DNA from: JAGTVG01 sp963820995
GTDB taxonomy: Bacteria > Bacteroidota > Bacteroidia > Cytophagales > Cyclobacteriaceae
Direction: 5' to 3'
DNA length: 64,000 bases
NCBI GenBank assembly: GCA_963820995.1
Contig: CAWGCL010000015.1
Location: 128,469 to 192,468 of the forward strand
The notes below the pieces were generated by a model, which was given only the letters and a program-made list of their open reading frames with translations, had not been told where the DNA came from and did no database searches. Shown here in pieces: positions 48,266-57,727 of this stretch (position 1 is the first letter of the stretch; the number at the start of each line of letters is the position of its first letter). The translations under genes were made by a program, and so were the position numbers.

Positions 48266-48316
48266 AGGCAATAAGGCCCATTCCATGTACCCGTGCTGTT
48301 CCTACATGCCTGGACG
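48266..48316 (+). pseudogene. Relic of the 3' end of a second N-acylglucosamine 2-epimerase
   Basis: Bases 48274-48292 match 46680-46698 at 17 of 19 positions. In frame the relic reads GPFHVPVLFLHAWTT against GPFHVPRMFLKTWKT in the other relic. Only the last few dozen bases remain; the rest of the 229-base gap between URO-D and ROK shows no other coding trace. This suggests an additional epimerase once sat here. Confidence 0.5.
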
Positions 48317-48450
48317 ACCAGAGGATGTAAAGCTCTAAAATATAATATTCCTTATAGTAAAAGCTTTCCTGAGTATAATGTTGATAAAGATTGAAAATCT
48401 TATATATTGAGAAAAAATAAAGGTGTTTTTAAAATTATATTTTTTCAGGC

Positions 48451-49380
48451 ATGGAACATTCCTTTTTAGGGATTGAAATCGGCGGAACTAAAATCCAGGT
48501 TTTCTTAACAGATGATAGTCAGAATATTATTAAACGGGACAAATTTTTTGTTAAGGAAAAAGAGGCCGGTTTTATCATGACAAATCTTGAAGAAAGGCTA
48601 AATAGTATCCTTCTAAAATACAAATTGGATGCCATTGGTGTTGGTTTTGGTGGACCCATTGATTATCAATCCGGGGTGGTTAAGACCTCACATCATATTG
48701 GTGGCTGGAGTAATTTCCCACTGGCTAAATGGCTTTCTGATATCGCTGGTATTCCAGTATCGGTTGACAATGACGCAAATACCGCTGCCCTCGCGGAAGC
48801 CTGTCTGGGAGCAGGAAGAGGTTTGTCACGTGTGTTTTATATCACCATGGGAAGCGGGGTGGGAGGAGGAATGATCATAGATGGCAAAATATACCATGGG
48901 AATAGGCCCACCGAGGTGGAGATAGGACACATTCGATTGGATAAATCCGGGGCAATCCTTGAAGACAGTTGCTCAGGGTGGTCTGTGGATAAAAAAATTA
49001 GAAATTATATCCGGGAAAATCCGGATAGTATTATTGCTGGTTTGGTGGGTTTTGAGAAAGCAGGAGAAGCTAAGCATTTGGTCGAAGCTATTGCTCGTGG
49101 CGATACAGGGGCGAAAAAGCTTTTAGAGGAAACAGCTGATGATTTTGCTTTTGGTTTATCTCATGCAGTGCACCTGTTTAATCCGGAAATCGTTATCCTT
49201 GGAGGTGGATTATCATTTCTTGGATTTACCTATATACAGATGATAAAAGATAGACTTAGAGGTTATGTAATGAAAGCCATGAGCACACCTGAAGTCCTGC
49301 CTTCAGAGTTAAAGGAAGACGTTGTTTGTTTGGGTGCTTCATTATTGGCCAAGGAAAGGTTTTTAAGTTTAAAACTATAA
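48451..49380 (+). CDS. ROK family sugar kinase
   Basis: 309 residues. The ATP loop GIEIGGTKIQVFLTDD, the sugar-binding VSVDNDANTAALAEACLG (catalytic Asp), ITMGSGVGGGMIIDGKIYHG and ExGHI (EIGHIRLD) identify ROK. The Cys-x-Cys-x2-GC-x-E zinc motif normally just after ExGH is missing; only one Cys (DSCSGW) is present. In Bacteroidota such kinases phosphorylate glucose, fructose, GlcNAc or ManNAc. Next to the sialic-acid relics it could have been the GlcNAc kinase, but it is also coupled to the SIS gene (4-base gap), so it may serve another sugar. Undamaged. Confidence 0.9.
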   Translation: MEHSFLGIEIGGTKIQVFLTDDSQNIIKRDKFFVKEKEAGFIMTNLEERLNSILLKYKLDAIGVGFGGPIDYQSGVVKTSHHIGGWSNFPLAKWLSDIAGIPVSVDNDANTAALAEACLGAGRGLSRVFYITMGSGVGGGMIIDGKIYHGNRPTEVEIGHIRLDKSGAILEDSCSGWSVDKKIRNYIRENPDSIIAGLVGFEKAGEAKHLVEAIARGDTGAKKLLEETADDFAFGLSHAVHLFNPEIVILGGGLSFLGFTYIQMIKDRLRGYVMKAMSTPEVLPSELKEDVVCLGASLLAKERFLSLKL

Positions 49381-49384
49381 TGTA

Positions 49385-49963
49385 ATGTTACAGAAATGGA
49401 TGGAAGACTATATGTCTGATTATAAGAAGGCTGTTGAAAATATCCCTCTTGATTCCGTATATAAATTAATTGAACGATTTGCCCGGGCAAATACTGAAAG
49501 GAAACAGATTTTTGTTTTTGGGAATGGCGGAAGTGCGGCCAATGCCTCGCATTTTGTTAATGATATGGCAAAAAGTGCCTCAGATGTATTGCCGGATAGA
49601 TTTAAATGCTTGTCGCTGAATGAAAATATGAGCCTGATTACGGCAATAAGTAACGATTATGCTTATAAGGATATATTCAGAAGGCAGATAGAGAATTTCG
49701 CCAACAAGGATGACCTATTATTGACACTAAGTGTGAGTGGGGATTCTCCAAATCTTGTTGAAGCTGTAGATTGGGCGAACAAAAATGGATTGCACACAAT
49801 CGCTTTGTTAGGGGGAAAAAGAGGCAGACTGGCTGAATTAGTTATGGAAAGAATCGTTGTAGATTCAATTCATTATGGACATGTTGAGGATATCCATATG
49901 TTAATATGTCATATGATCATTTATGCCTTTATGGAAAACCCCGGTATCGTTAATTCAATTTAA
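49385..49963 (+). CDS. SIS-domain phosphosugar isomerase, GmhA-like
   Basis: 192 residues. An N-terminal helix is followed by FVFGNGGSAANASHFVNDM, the GNGGSA loop that binds the sugar phosphate, then LITAISNDYAYKDIFRRQIEN, LLLTLSVSGDSPNLVEAV (S-x-S-G-x-S) and VEDIHMLICHMIIY. The spacing and the E-x-x-H near the end match GmhA (sedoheptulose-7-phosphate isomerase), which makes heptose precursors, but the close coupling to a ROK kinase suggests catabolic isomerisation of an imported, phosphorylated sugar. A short ATG alternative, MSDYKKAV, lies 9 codons in. Undamaged. Confidence 0.85.
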   Translation: MLQKWMEDYMSDYKKAVENIPLDSVYKLIERFARANTERKQIFVFGNGGSAANASHFVNDMAKSASDVLPDRFKCLSLNENMSLITAISNDYAYKDIFRRQIENFANKDDLLLTLSVSGDSPNLVEAVDWANKNGLHTIALLGGKRGRLAELVMERIVVDSIHYGHVEDIHMLICHMIIYAFMENPGIVNSI

Positions 49964-50028
49964 AAAAATATAAACTAAATCCATTCTCTTAGCAATCCGA
50001 AAAGCAATAATAGAATTTTAAGTGCCTT

Positions 50029-51629
50029 ATGAAATTCGTCGCCATTGACTTCATTATTTTCTTCGGTTACGTAATCCTTGTTACAGGTGTCGCGTTATAT
50101 GTGTCAAGAACTAAAAAAGGAATAAGAAAATCATCAAAAGAATACTTCTTAGCCGATAAATCACTGCCCTGGTGGGCCGTAGGTGCCTCTCTAATTGCCG
50201 CGAATATATCCGCAGAACAATTTATCGGTGTATCAGGATCCGGATATGCAATTGGTCTTGCCATGGCCAGTTATGAATGGACAGCGGCAATCGCTTTGAT
50301 TGTTATTGGCAAATATTTTCTCCCGATTTTCCTACAGAAGAATATTTATACAATGCCACAATTTCTGGAGCAAAGGTTCGATAATCGGGTTAGGACAATA
50401 CTGGCAGTATTCTGGATCCTGCTGTACATTTTTGTTTATCTTACATCGGTAGCATATTTGGGAGCGCTTTTCCTTCAGACAGTTTTTGGCATTAAACTAA
50501 TCTATGGGATATTCCTTTTAGCGGCCTTCGCTGCACTATATTCTATCTATGGTGGATTGCAGGCTGTTGCCTGGACAGATGTTATACAAGTGGTATTTCT
50601 TGTTGGCGGTGGTATCTTGACAACATTTCTGGCATTGCATCATTTTTCTGATGGTGCTGATTTTTTCAGTGGACTATCCATGCTCATAGATGAAGTCCCT
50701 GATAAATTCCATATGATAATCGAGAAAGGTACCCTAATGATCCCTGATGGTAAAGGGGGGGTAAAAGATGCCTGGATGGACCTCCCTGGATTAAGTGTTT
50801 TGATCGGAGGGCTTTGGATAGGTCATTTCGCGTATTGGGGCTGCAATCAATATGTTACACAAAAAGCTTTGGCAGCAAAAAGCTTAAAGGAAGCCCAGAA
50901 AGGATTAATTTTTGCAGGATATCTAAAAGTACTCATGCCATTAATTGTTGTGATACCCGGCATTATTGCTTTTGCACTGAATGCTGACCTGGCAAAATCC
51001 GATGAAGCGTATCCCTGGTTACTTCAGAACTTCGTCCCAGCAGGGTTCCGGGGGCAGCAGCAGCAGCTTTGGTGGCAGCTATTGTGTCTTCACTTGGTTC
51101 AATGGTTAATAGCACAGCCACAATATTTACGATGGACATTTATAAGCCATTCATTAATCCCAGGGCTGTTGACACTAAGCTTGTATTTGTCGGACGGATT
51201 TCTGGTTTAGCCGCACTATGTATAGCAGTATTGACGGCGAAACCTTTATTAGGTGATCTTGACCAGGCATTTCAATATATACAGGAGTACACCGGTTTTA
51301 CGACACCGGCTATTTTTGCAATATTTATCTTTGGTTTGTTCTGGAAACGTACCAGGCCCAATTCTGTACTTTGGGCGGCGATCCTATCTATCCCGCTTTC
51401 AATTGCCTTTAAAATTCTGATGCCTGGATTGCCTTTTATGAACAGATGGGTAGTTGTATTTATAATTCTGGCAGTTGTCATTATTATCATCAGCCTGCTG
51501 GAATCTTCCGAAGATGATCCAAAAGGGATTCAGATTGACAGTAAACTTTTTTATACCAGCAATGGATTCAATATGGGTGCTGTTGGGATTTTAACTATGC
51601 TTGCCGTTTTATATAGCCTTTTCTGGTAA
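50029..51629 (+). pseudogene. SSS (SLC5-type) sodium:solute symporter, one frameshift
   Basis: About 533 residues after adding one base. The N-terminal frame has WWAVGASLIAANISAEQFIGVSGSGY and YGGLQAVAWTDVIQ, typical of SGLT-like sodium:sugar symporters, and runs to near 51054. There a G5 run (51050-51054) lacks one G; with it, VPAGFRG continues into AAAAALVAAIVSSLGSMVNSTATIFTMDIYKPF, the sodium-site helix 8. The rest is normal. It should import a sugar with Na+ through the inner membrane. It ends the URO-D/ROK/SIS series on the same strand (65-base gap). The homopolymer position makes a sequencing error likely. Confidence 0.85.
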
Positions 51630-51675
51630 TTTATTCTTGTTCGATATCACATCATCATTCCATGAGTTGTATTAG

Positions 51676-51729
51676 TAAGGAATGTCAATCAGTTGGATGA
51701 TAATACGTATATTATCTTTACATTCCTTA
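51676..51729. terminator. Bidirectional hairpin between convergent genes
   Basis: TAAGGAATGT (51676-51685) and ACATTCCTTA (51720-51729) are perfect inverted repeats, with GATAAT (51699-51704)/ATTATC (51711-51716) nested around the palindrome ATACGTAT. It sits between the symporter (+) and the GH18 gene (-). The T tail is weak, so the terminator role is inferred from position. Confidence 0.45.
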
Positions 51730-51759
51730 TTTATCATGGACAAGGATTATAAAATCAGC

Positions 51760-52881
51760 TTAAAGTCCGGAAACAGTAACATTACGGTTATCAACATATC
51801 CTTCCGGTGCCTCACAGGCCTGGATTGGATGAGAGGGATCTCCTAATCCATCCCCATCTTCATCCATATAGAATGTCTGAACGTCACATGCTCCGGCTTT
51901 TATAGTTTGATCCATGGCACGCATTAATGAAAGATCACTATGCAGGGTATCACATGAGATTTCCCAGATCATTACACCTCCCAGTTTTTCTTTGGCCATT
52001 TGGGTCTTTCTGACGATCATCGGGATTCCATTATAATACCTCATACCTGTGGAATCCTGGTAGGCTAATTCTACTTCGTCTTTGATAATTTCTTTATAGT
52101 TGATATATCTTGCAGGCGGTGTAAAGTCAAATCCATAAAAAGGAAGCCCAAGAATAATTTTATCCATAGGTATCTTTCTTTCTTCATTCCAATATTTCAC
52201 CGCATCGACAGCATAGGAATAAGGAGAATGTGGGCCTATCGCATCAGGCCTCCATATCCCTGTTTTATCATAGACCATAACATTGATAAAATCATAAGCA
52301 AATAAAGATTCCTGGGTGACTGCTTCGTGTACCCTTGTTGCTCCCAGCGCTGTAGTAATCCCTTTCCCTTGTGCATGCAACGCATCCCTTAGTTCAAGCA
52401 CGAAAGGGGTATATAAGTTACCAATATAGGGTAAAAGATTGCCTTCAATATCTACATCTACCCCATCCAATTGATTTTCTGCAACATAGTCAAGTATTCC
52501 CTTGATGAATACAGGTCTTTTTTCAGGGCTTAGCACCGACTTCCAGATCGTGGTGTCCGGTCTGCCCCCACCTGCAAGAGAAACAAATACTTTGAGCCCG
52601 GCTTCATGGCCCTTATTTACGATGGGTTTGATATCTGCATTCCTGCTGAAAACAAGGTTGCCATTCTCGTCCGGATTGCCAAAAGCAAGGTTTAAATAGG
52701 TTAACTTGTCAAGTTCGAGGTCATCAATCTGTTTAAATCCTCCAGCGGCCAGATATCCGACTACTTTAAAGCCTGTGTCCTCAACATAAATATCAGGACC
52801 TGTAGCATAAGGGGCTTTTTCGCATGAATTAAATTGAATGATAATTAAAATAGACAAAAAAATGAGTTTTAGAGTTTTCAT
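51760..52881 (-). CDS. GH18 chitinase-like lipoprotein
   Basis: 373 residues. Lipoprotein leader (IQFNSC). The GH18 barrel shows KVVGYLAAGG, LTYLNLAFGNPD, LKVFVSLAGGG and the catalytic DGVDVDIEG near 140 (DxxDxDxE with the acid Glu), then YDFINVMVYD, GLPFYGFDF and GGVMIWEISCDT. A C-terminal tail YMDEDGDGLGDPSHPIQACE resembles a thrombospondin type 3/MopE-type calcium-binding repeat. Substrate could be chitin, or GlcNAc-linked peptide glycans cleaved by endo-beta-N-acetylglucosaminidases of the same family. Together with GH20 it supports an amino-sugar diet. It is convergent with the symporter. Undamaged. Confidence 0.93.
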   Translation of the reverse strand: MKTLKLIFLSILIIIQFNSCEKAPYATGPDIYVEDTGFKVVGYLAAGGFKQIDDLELDKLTYLNLAFGNPDENGNLVFSRNADIKPIVNKGHEAGLKVFVSLAGGGRPDTTIWKSVLSPEKRPVFIKGILDYVAENQLDGVDVDIEGNLLPYIGNLYTPFVLELRDALHAQGKGITTALGATRVHEAVTQESLFAYDFINVMVYDKTGIWRPDAIGPHSPYSYAVDAVKYWNEERKIPMDKIILGLPFYGFDFTPPARYINYKEIIKDEVELAYQDSTGMRYYNGIPMIVRKTQMAKEKLGGVMIWEISCDTLHSDLSLMRAMDQTIKAGACDVQTFYMDEDGDGLGDPSHPIQACEAPEGYVDNRNVTVSGL

Positions 52882-52985
52882 GTCGGGTATAGTTTAAAAA
52901 TAATACTGAAGTTAATAGATTAAGGACCATAAATTAAAATCTTATCTATTATTTCTTATAATACATAAAATATTGATTCGAAAAC

Positions 52986-53048
52986 TTGCTTGTCTAGCAT
53001 AACCTTGTATATTTGTAATATATGTATATGACAATATATTAATATTAC
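52986..53048 (+). promoter_or_regulatory. Promoter and probable GntR operator before the GntR-SPFH operon
   Basis: TTG (52986-52988), 19 bases, TATATTTG (53008-53015) matches the Bacteroidota promoter exactly. Between it and the start codon lies the inverted repeat GTAATAT (53015-53021)/ATATTAC (53042-53048), 20 bases apart, a good candidate for autoregulation by the YtrA-type GntR protein encoded immediately downstream. Confidence 0.6.
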
Positions 53049-53049
53049 A

Positions 53050-53415
53050 ATGGTAAATTTCAATTTAGATCCCAGAGTTGGCACACCTTTTTACCGGCAA
53101 ATCATTGACCAGATAAAGTTTGGAATTGCCTCAGGAAATTTGAAAGTGGGTGAGCAATTGCCTACAGTAAGGGCATTGGCAGTAGAATTAAAAGTAAATC
53201 TTAATACCGTAGCTAAGGCATATAAAGAATTGGAAATACAGAATATTTTGGAAACACAACAGGGGACAGGGACATTTATCAGTGAGATAGAAATTGAGAT
53301 CCCGGATAAAGAAAAGGATAAGAAATTACAGGAAATATGCAACGAATTCTGTACAATAGCTTTCAGTTACGGATTCACTGTCAAGGATGTGATAAATCAA
53401 CTTCAAAAACAATAA
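53050..53415 (+). CDS. GntR family transcriptional regulator, YtrA subfamily
   Basis: 121 residues: winged helix-turn-helix over residues 10-78 (PFYRQIIDQIKFGIASGNLKVGEQLPTVRALAVELKVN in overview, with the recognition helix near LNTVAKAYKELE and the wing QQGTGTFIS), then only a short C-terminal helix with no ligand domain, as in YtrA. YtrA regulators usually repress the operon they head. Here the operon contains the SPFH protein starting 4 bases after the stop. Its operator is probably the inverted repeat directly before the start. Confidence 0.9.
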   Translation: MVNFNLDPRVGTPFYRQIIDQIKFGIASGNLKVGEQLPTVRALAVELKVNLNTVAKAYKELEIQNILETQQGTGTFISEIEIEIPDKEKDKKLQEICNEFCTIAFSYGFTVKDVINQLQKQ

Positions 53416-53419
53416 AATC

Positions 53420-54315
53420 ATGGAGACAAATAAAAGCCCAAAACATTTTTTAAATCCGATCTCTACCACCTTTTTGTTAATATTGTTTGCTATATCAATC
53501 GGGTTATATTATTTCGAAGCTGTTAACGAAATTCAACTGGCTGGTTTGCTAATATTTTCAATATATATTCAAGTTCTATACGTATCGCCGACCAGTGGGA
53601 GAAAGCTGTCGTATTGAGAATGGGAAAATATAAAGGACTGAAAGGGCCTGGATTGTTTTTTATAGTGCCTATTATTGAGAGGATTGATGATTATATCGAT
53701 CAGCGGGTCCGGGTAACCGAATTTGTGGCGGAACAAACGCTTACAAAAGACACGGTGCCTGTAAATGTTGATGCAGTTGTATACTGGACAGTATGGGATG
53801 TCGAAAAGGCAGCACTTGAAGTTCAGGAATACGTAAAAGCGATTGCGTATATTGCTCAAACTGGATTACGAGATATAATTGGTAAACATGAGCTGGCCGA
53901 CCTGTTGCAGGAAAGAGAAAAAATTGCAGATGATCTGCAAAAAATTCTGGATACAAACACCAATCCCTGGGGCATCACCTGCCAGACAGTTGGAATAAAA
54001 GATATTGTAATTCCACAGGCTTTAGCAGATGCCATGAGTAAACAGGCCCAGGCTGAAAGGGAAAGAAGAGCAAGGGTAATATTGGGAACAGCGGAAACGG
54101 AAATCGCTGAGAAATTTGCCAAAGCCAGTGAACATTATAGAGATAACCCGGTAGCGCTTCAGTTGAGAGGGATGAATATGCTTTTTGAGGGATTAAAAGA
54201 AAAGGGTTCCATGGTTATTGTACCCAGTTCGGCATTGGATTCTATGAATCTTGGGGCTATGGGGGGATTGGTATCCTTGGCTAAAACAAATGATCTGGAA
54301 AATCCAGGTAAATAA
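53420..54315 (+). pseudogene. SPFH (stomatin/slipin) membrane protein, one frameshift
   Basis: About 298 residues after one base is added. The N-terminal frame has a short hydrophilic start and two hydrophobic segments (ISTTFLLILFAISIGLYYF, LAGLLIFSIYIQ). Near 53573 one base is missing, after which SIRIADQWEKAVVLRMGKYKG leads into the SPFH domain (GPGLFFIVPIIERIDDYIDQRV to VEKAALEVQEYVKAIAYIAQTGLRD) and a coiled-coil tail (AKQAQAERERRARVILG). Slipins organise membrane microdomains. It is the second gene of the GntR operon. It may be functional if the gap is a sequencing error. Confidence 0.85.
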
Positions 54316-54567
54316 AATAACCTGATCTAGTCAAGAAAAATTGATTGCCTAATCAAGGTATCTTTCTCAAAGTTCTATTCTTCAATATATAGGGATATGC
54401 CCTTGTTCTGAGAGATTTTATAATACGTATTTTTTGATCTTTTCTATTTATTAATGATTCCATTACAATTTATTGACGGAATAGCTTAAATTTAATAAGC
54501 TTTTATGCGTCATCTGCCTGAAGCTACTTTTTATATGTTTTGAATTTTTTTAAATAAATAAATGATC

Positions 54568-56313
54568 ATGAAAAAAGCTTTTATTTCTCCCATTATCTTA
54601 CTTTTTGTATTTGTAAGCACAAACGTATTCAGTGCGCCATCATTTAAATGGATACGGCATAATACTGATCAGGTAGGTCTATACGATAAATTTGAGGCAA
54701 CGTTCTGGCTGGAAACAGAATTCGAGAATCCGTTTGATCCCGAAGACATCGATATTATGGCCACCTTTACAGCGCCCTCCGGGAAAAAGTGGTCAATCCC
54801 AGCCTTTTATTCCGCCATTGCCGACCGCTCATGGTTAACACGATATGCCTGGTTGGTCAGATTTTCGGCTGATGAACTTGGGAACTGGAGTTATATTATT
54901 AAAGTAAAGGATCGGAATGGAGAAGTAAGCAGTGAAGAGCGGAGTTTTGAAGTGGTCGAGTCAGAATATCATGGACGGATCAAAGTGGCAGCCAATAAAC
55001 GATACCTGGAATATGATGATGGAACGCCTTTTTACGGTGTAGGAATGTGGGTGAACAACCAGGAAAATGAGGAAGTAATGGATGAGATGTTAGCGGTAGG
55101 TGCCAATTACATCAGTTATGTGATGACTCCATTGGAAACCTGGGCAAGCGGCATGGGGCGTTATGATCAGCATGTATGTGCCCGAGTAGATCATCTTTTA
55201 AATATTCTGGAGGATAGGGATATGCAATTGGCCCTGAATTTCTGGTTTCATTCCTATATGTCTGAAACAGTATGGGGAGGTGGAAACGTCCGGTGGTTTG
55301 CCAATCCTTATCAGACAATAACCGAATGCAAAGATTTTTATAGAAGTGAAGAAGCCTGGCAATACCAGGAGAAATTATACAGGTATATGATCGCACGCTG
55401 GGGATACAGCCGGTCGCTGGCCATCTGGTTTATTGTAGATGAAGTGAATGGCACAGATGGATGGGTTACAGGTGATAGTACTCAGGCTGGAGTCTGGGTG
55501 AAGAAAGTGCATGATTATTTTAAAGCCAATGATCCCTGGAATCATCCTACAACAGGAACACGTAGTGGTGGAATTAGGGAATGGTGGCAGGATGCGTATG
55601 AAGCAACGGATCTGCCAGGGAGAGAGATTTATGAAGCACAAGGATTTCCGATCAACAAAACTGGTCAGATCGATAAAGATGAAATACATTCTCTAACACA
55701 CAGCTATAGAAACTATCATGGACAGGTCAACAAACTATGGAATGGATTTGAAAAGCCATGTCTCATTCCTGAAACGGGTTGGGATCACACATTTTATGAA
55801 ATGCAGATGCCGGGTTACCAGGCACAGTATCACAATGCCATATGGGTCAGCCTTGCTTCCGGAGTTTCCATGTCCCCTTTTTGGTGGGCATATTCTAACA
55901 GCCTGAATGATAATGTTGTGACCAATCAAATGCTGAGCCTGAGGCGTTTTACGGACCAGATCCCTTTTAATAAACTTACAAACCTGGGGATCGTAGAGGC
56001 TAAAAGTTCGGAGGGCGATGCATATGCTGTTGGTAGCGATCAGCTGATATTTGGATGGGCAGTGAATCCAGTTACTGATATGGCCGGGAAGAAGATTACT
56101 TTGGAAAATATTGAAAAAGGTAAATATAATCTCAAACTTTATCACACCTGGCGTGGTCGATTCCTTATGAATGAAGATCGATCGGTTATGGAACAAACCA
56201 TTGAATCCAAAGGGAAATCCATATCATTTGATATCCCTGTTTTAATAGTTACTGGCGGACATGCCCGGTATATCGGACAGGATATTGCTTTTATCCTCGA
56301 ACCGGTTGAATAG
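54568..56313 (+). CDS. DUF5060 plus GH5-clan glycoside hydrolase, secreted
   Basis: 581 residues from the ATG at 54568. Signal peptide (SPIILLFVFVSTNVFSA). DUF5060 beta-sandwich (residues about 25-115: WLETEFENPFDPEDIDIMATFTAPSGKKW) then a TIM barrel starting RYLEYDDGTPFYGVGMWVNN, with AIWFIVDEVNGTDGW carrying the acid/base Glu and CLIPETGWDHTFYE the nucleophile Glu, and a C-terminal beta domain ending GHARYIGQDIAFILEP. DUF5060 enzymes degrade plant or algal polysaccharides; substrate unknown here. Undamaged. It stands alone in a 252-base-flanked position. Confidence 0.82.
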   Translation: MKKAFISPIILLFVFVSTNVFSAPSFKWIRHNTDQVGLYDKFEATFWLETEFENPFDPEDIDIMATFTAPSGKKWSIPAFYSAIADRSWLTRYAWLVRFSADELGNWSYIIKVKDRNGEVSSEERSFEVVESEYHGRIKVAANKRYLEYDDGTPFYGVGMWVNNQENEEVMDEMLAVGANYISYVMTPLETWASGMGRYDQHVCARVDHLLNILEDRDMQLALNFWFHSYMSETVWGGGNVRWFANPYQTITECKDFYRSEEAWQYQEKLYRYMIARWGYSRSLAIWFIVDEVNGTDGWVTGDSTQAGVWVKKVHDYFKANDPWNHPTTGTRSGGIREWWQDAYEATDLPGREIYEAQGFPINKTGQIDKDEIHSLTHSYRNYHGQVNKLWNGFEKPCLIPETGWDHTFYEMQMPGYQAQYHNAIWVSLASGVSMSPFWWAYSNSLNDNVVTNQMLSLRRFTDQIPFNKLTNLGIVEAKSSEGDAYAVGSDQLIFGWAVNPVTDMAGKKITLENIEKGKYNLKLYHTWRGRFLMNEDRSVMEQTIESKGKSISFDIPVLIVTGGHARYIGQDIAFILEPVE

Positions 56314-56446
56314 ATAATTCATTATAAACTATATAATTAGGATAAAGTTAATTGTTTTCATATTATTGAAATTAGGTCACGATATTTTCACTGATCCAAG
56401 GTGATGTATTACCTGCCAATATTAAACATTTAAAACTTCTTATACT

Positions 56447-57340
56447 ATGAGACATTTATTAACTGCTTTGATGCTATTCTCTATCCTTTCCTGTGATTCA
56501 GGGAAAAAATCAGAGAACGATAATCGAGTGAAGAATGATGAAATCGCAGACCGATCAACAGTAAACAAGCTTGAATTGGTTTGGGCATCAGATACTTTAT
56601 TAAGAACACCTGAATCTGTATTCTTTGACAAAGAGCGGAAGATACTTTACGTATCCAACGTGAATCTAAATCCATGGGAAAAGGATGGGAATGGATTTAT
56701 ATCAAAAATGGATCTATCAGGAAATATTATCGAACTCAAGTGGATTGTAGGCCTGAGTAGTCCCACTGGAATGGGTATAAGTGGAAGTTCGCTTTATATT
56801 GCTGATACTGATGAGATCGTACAGGCCGATGTGGAGACCGGTGAAGTAACCAAAAGGTACAGTATTGATGGAATACCAAACTTGAATGACATAACCGTTG
56901 GAGATGATGGAGTAGTGTATGTTACCGGATCTGGCTCAAATACCATCTATGCACTGGAGGACGATACTGTTACTGAATTTCTTGTTGGCGAAGATGAATC
57001 ATTTAACGGATTGTATTGGGAAAAAGACAGACTGTTGTTGCTCACCGCCGGGAGCAGTCAGTTTAAGGAAATTGATTGGGATACAAAAGAGGTTAATATA
57101 ATATCTGAAAATATGGAAGGTGGTGACGGTATTGTGTCTATTGGTGATGGGGAATATTTAACTTCCAGTTGGGCGGGTGCTATTTTCCATGTATCTGCCG
57201 AAGGGGTCGTGACTAAATTGCTTGATACAGAACCAGATAAAGTAAATACCGCTGATTTTGATTATTCCGCTGATGATAATCTGTTGTTTGTCCCAACTTT
57301 TTTCGACAACAGGGTTAAGGCTTATAAACTGGTCTATTAA
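56447..57340 (+). CDS. SMP-30/NHL-like beta-propeller lipoprotein
   Basis: 297 residues. Lipoprotein leader (LSC, Cys about 16). Six propeller blades with the sequence rhythm VFFDKERKILYVSNV, TGMGISGSSLYIADTDEIVQAD, PNLNDITVGDDGVVYVTGSGSN, LNGLYW-like and STEADFDYSADDNLLFVPTFFDNRV. Six-bladed SMP-30/gluconolactonase-like proteins hydrolyse lactones or serve as scaffolds. The metal-binding Glu/Asn/Asp set could not be confirmed by eye. Undamaged. Confidence 0.78.
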   Translation: MRHLLTALMLFSILSCDSGKKSENDNRVKNDEIADRSTVNKLELVWASDTLLRTPESVFFDKERKILYVSNVNLNPWEKDGNGFISKMDLSGNIIELKWIVGLSSPTGMGISGSSLYIADTDEIVQADVETGEVTKRYSIDGIPNLNDITVGDDGVVYVTGSGSNTIYALEDDTVTEFLVGEDESFNGLYWEKDRLLLLTAGSSQFKEIDWDTKEVNIISENMEGGDGIVSIGDGEYLTSSWAGAIFHVSAEGVVTKLLDTEPDKVNTADFDYSADDNLLFVPTFFDNRVKAYKLVY

Positions 57341-57429
57341 GATTGCTTTGATCATATTGATTTCGAGTTTTATACATTATTCAGGAAATTAGTAAAGCCT
57401 AATATTAATAGCATAAAAACGACTAAAAT

Positions 57430-57714
57430 ATGAACAGAAAGGAATTCTTACGGAGTATTTCGCTAATGGCATCCACATCGTTATTTGCTCCTCAAATTTT
57501 ACATGCTGCTTCAAAAACCAATACCTTTTTTCGCCTTCAGGAAATTAACGGCAGATGGTGGTTCATGACACCGGATGGAAAAAAATTCTGGAGCTTAGGG
57601 ATCAACCATTTTGATTCTGCGACCCTCAGGTATGAGGAAAGTGGCAATGTATGGGAGGAAAAGTACAGAAATAGCGTGAAAAGACTTTCTGAAATCATTC
57701 TACATTGGTTGTAA
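57430..57714 (+). pseudogene. N-terminal stub of a Tat-exported, agarase-like hydrolase
   Basis: 94 residues, then a stop at 57712. The start MNRKEFLRSISLMASTSLF is a Tat-like leader (one Arg-Lys pair), followed by FFRLQEINGRWWFMTPDGKKFWSLGINHFDSATLRYEESGNVW, which is the N-terminal of proteins of the beta-agarase/DUF4978-like GH type (normally 400 or more residues). Nothing in the following bases continues it; the next frame is the CutA-like gene on the other strand. This is a deletion remnant, not an independent small protein. Confidence 0.65.
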
Positions 57715-57727
57715 AACACATAGATAT

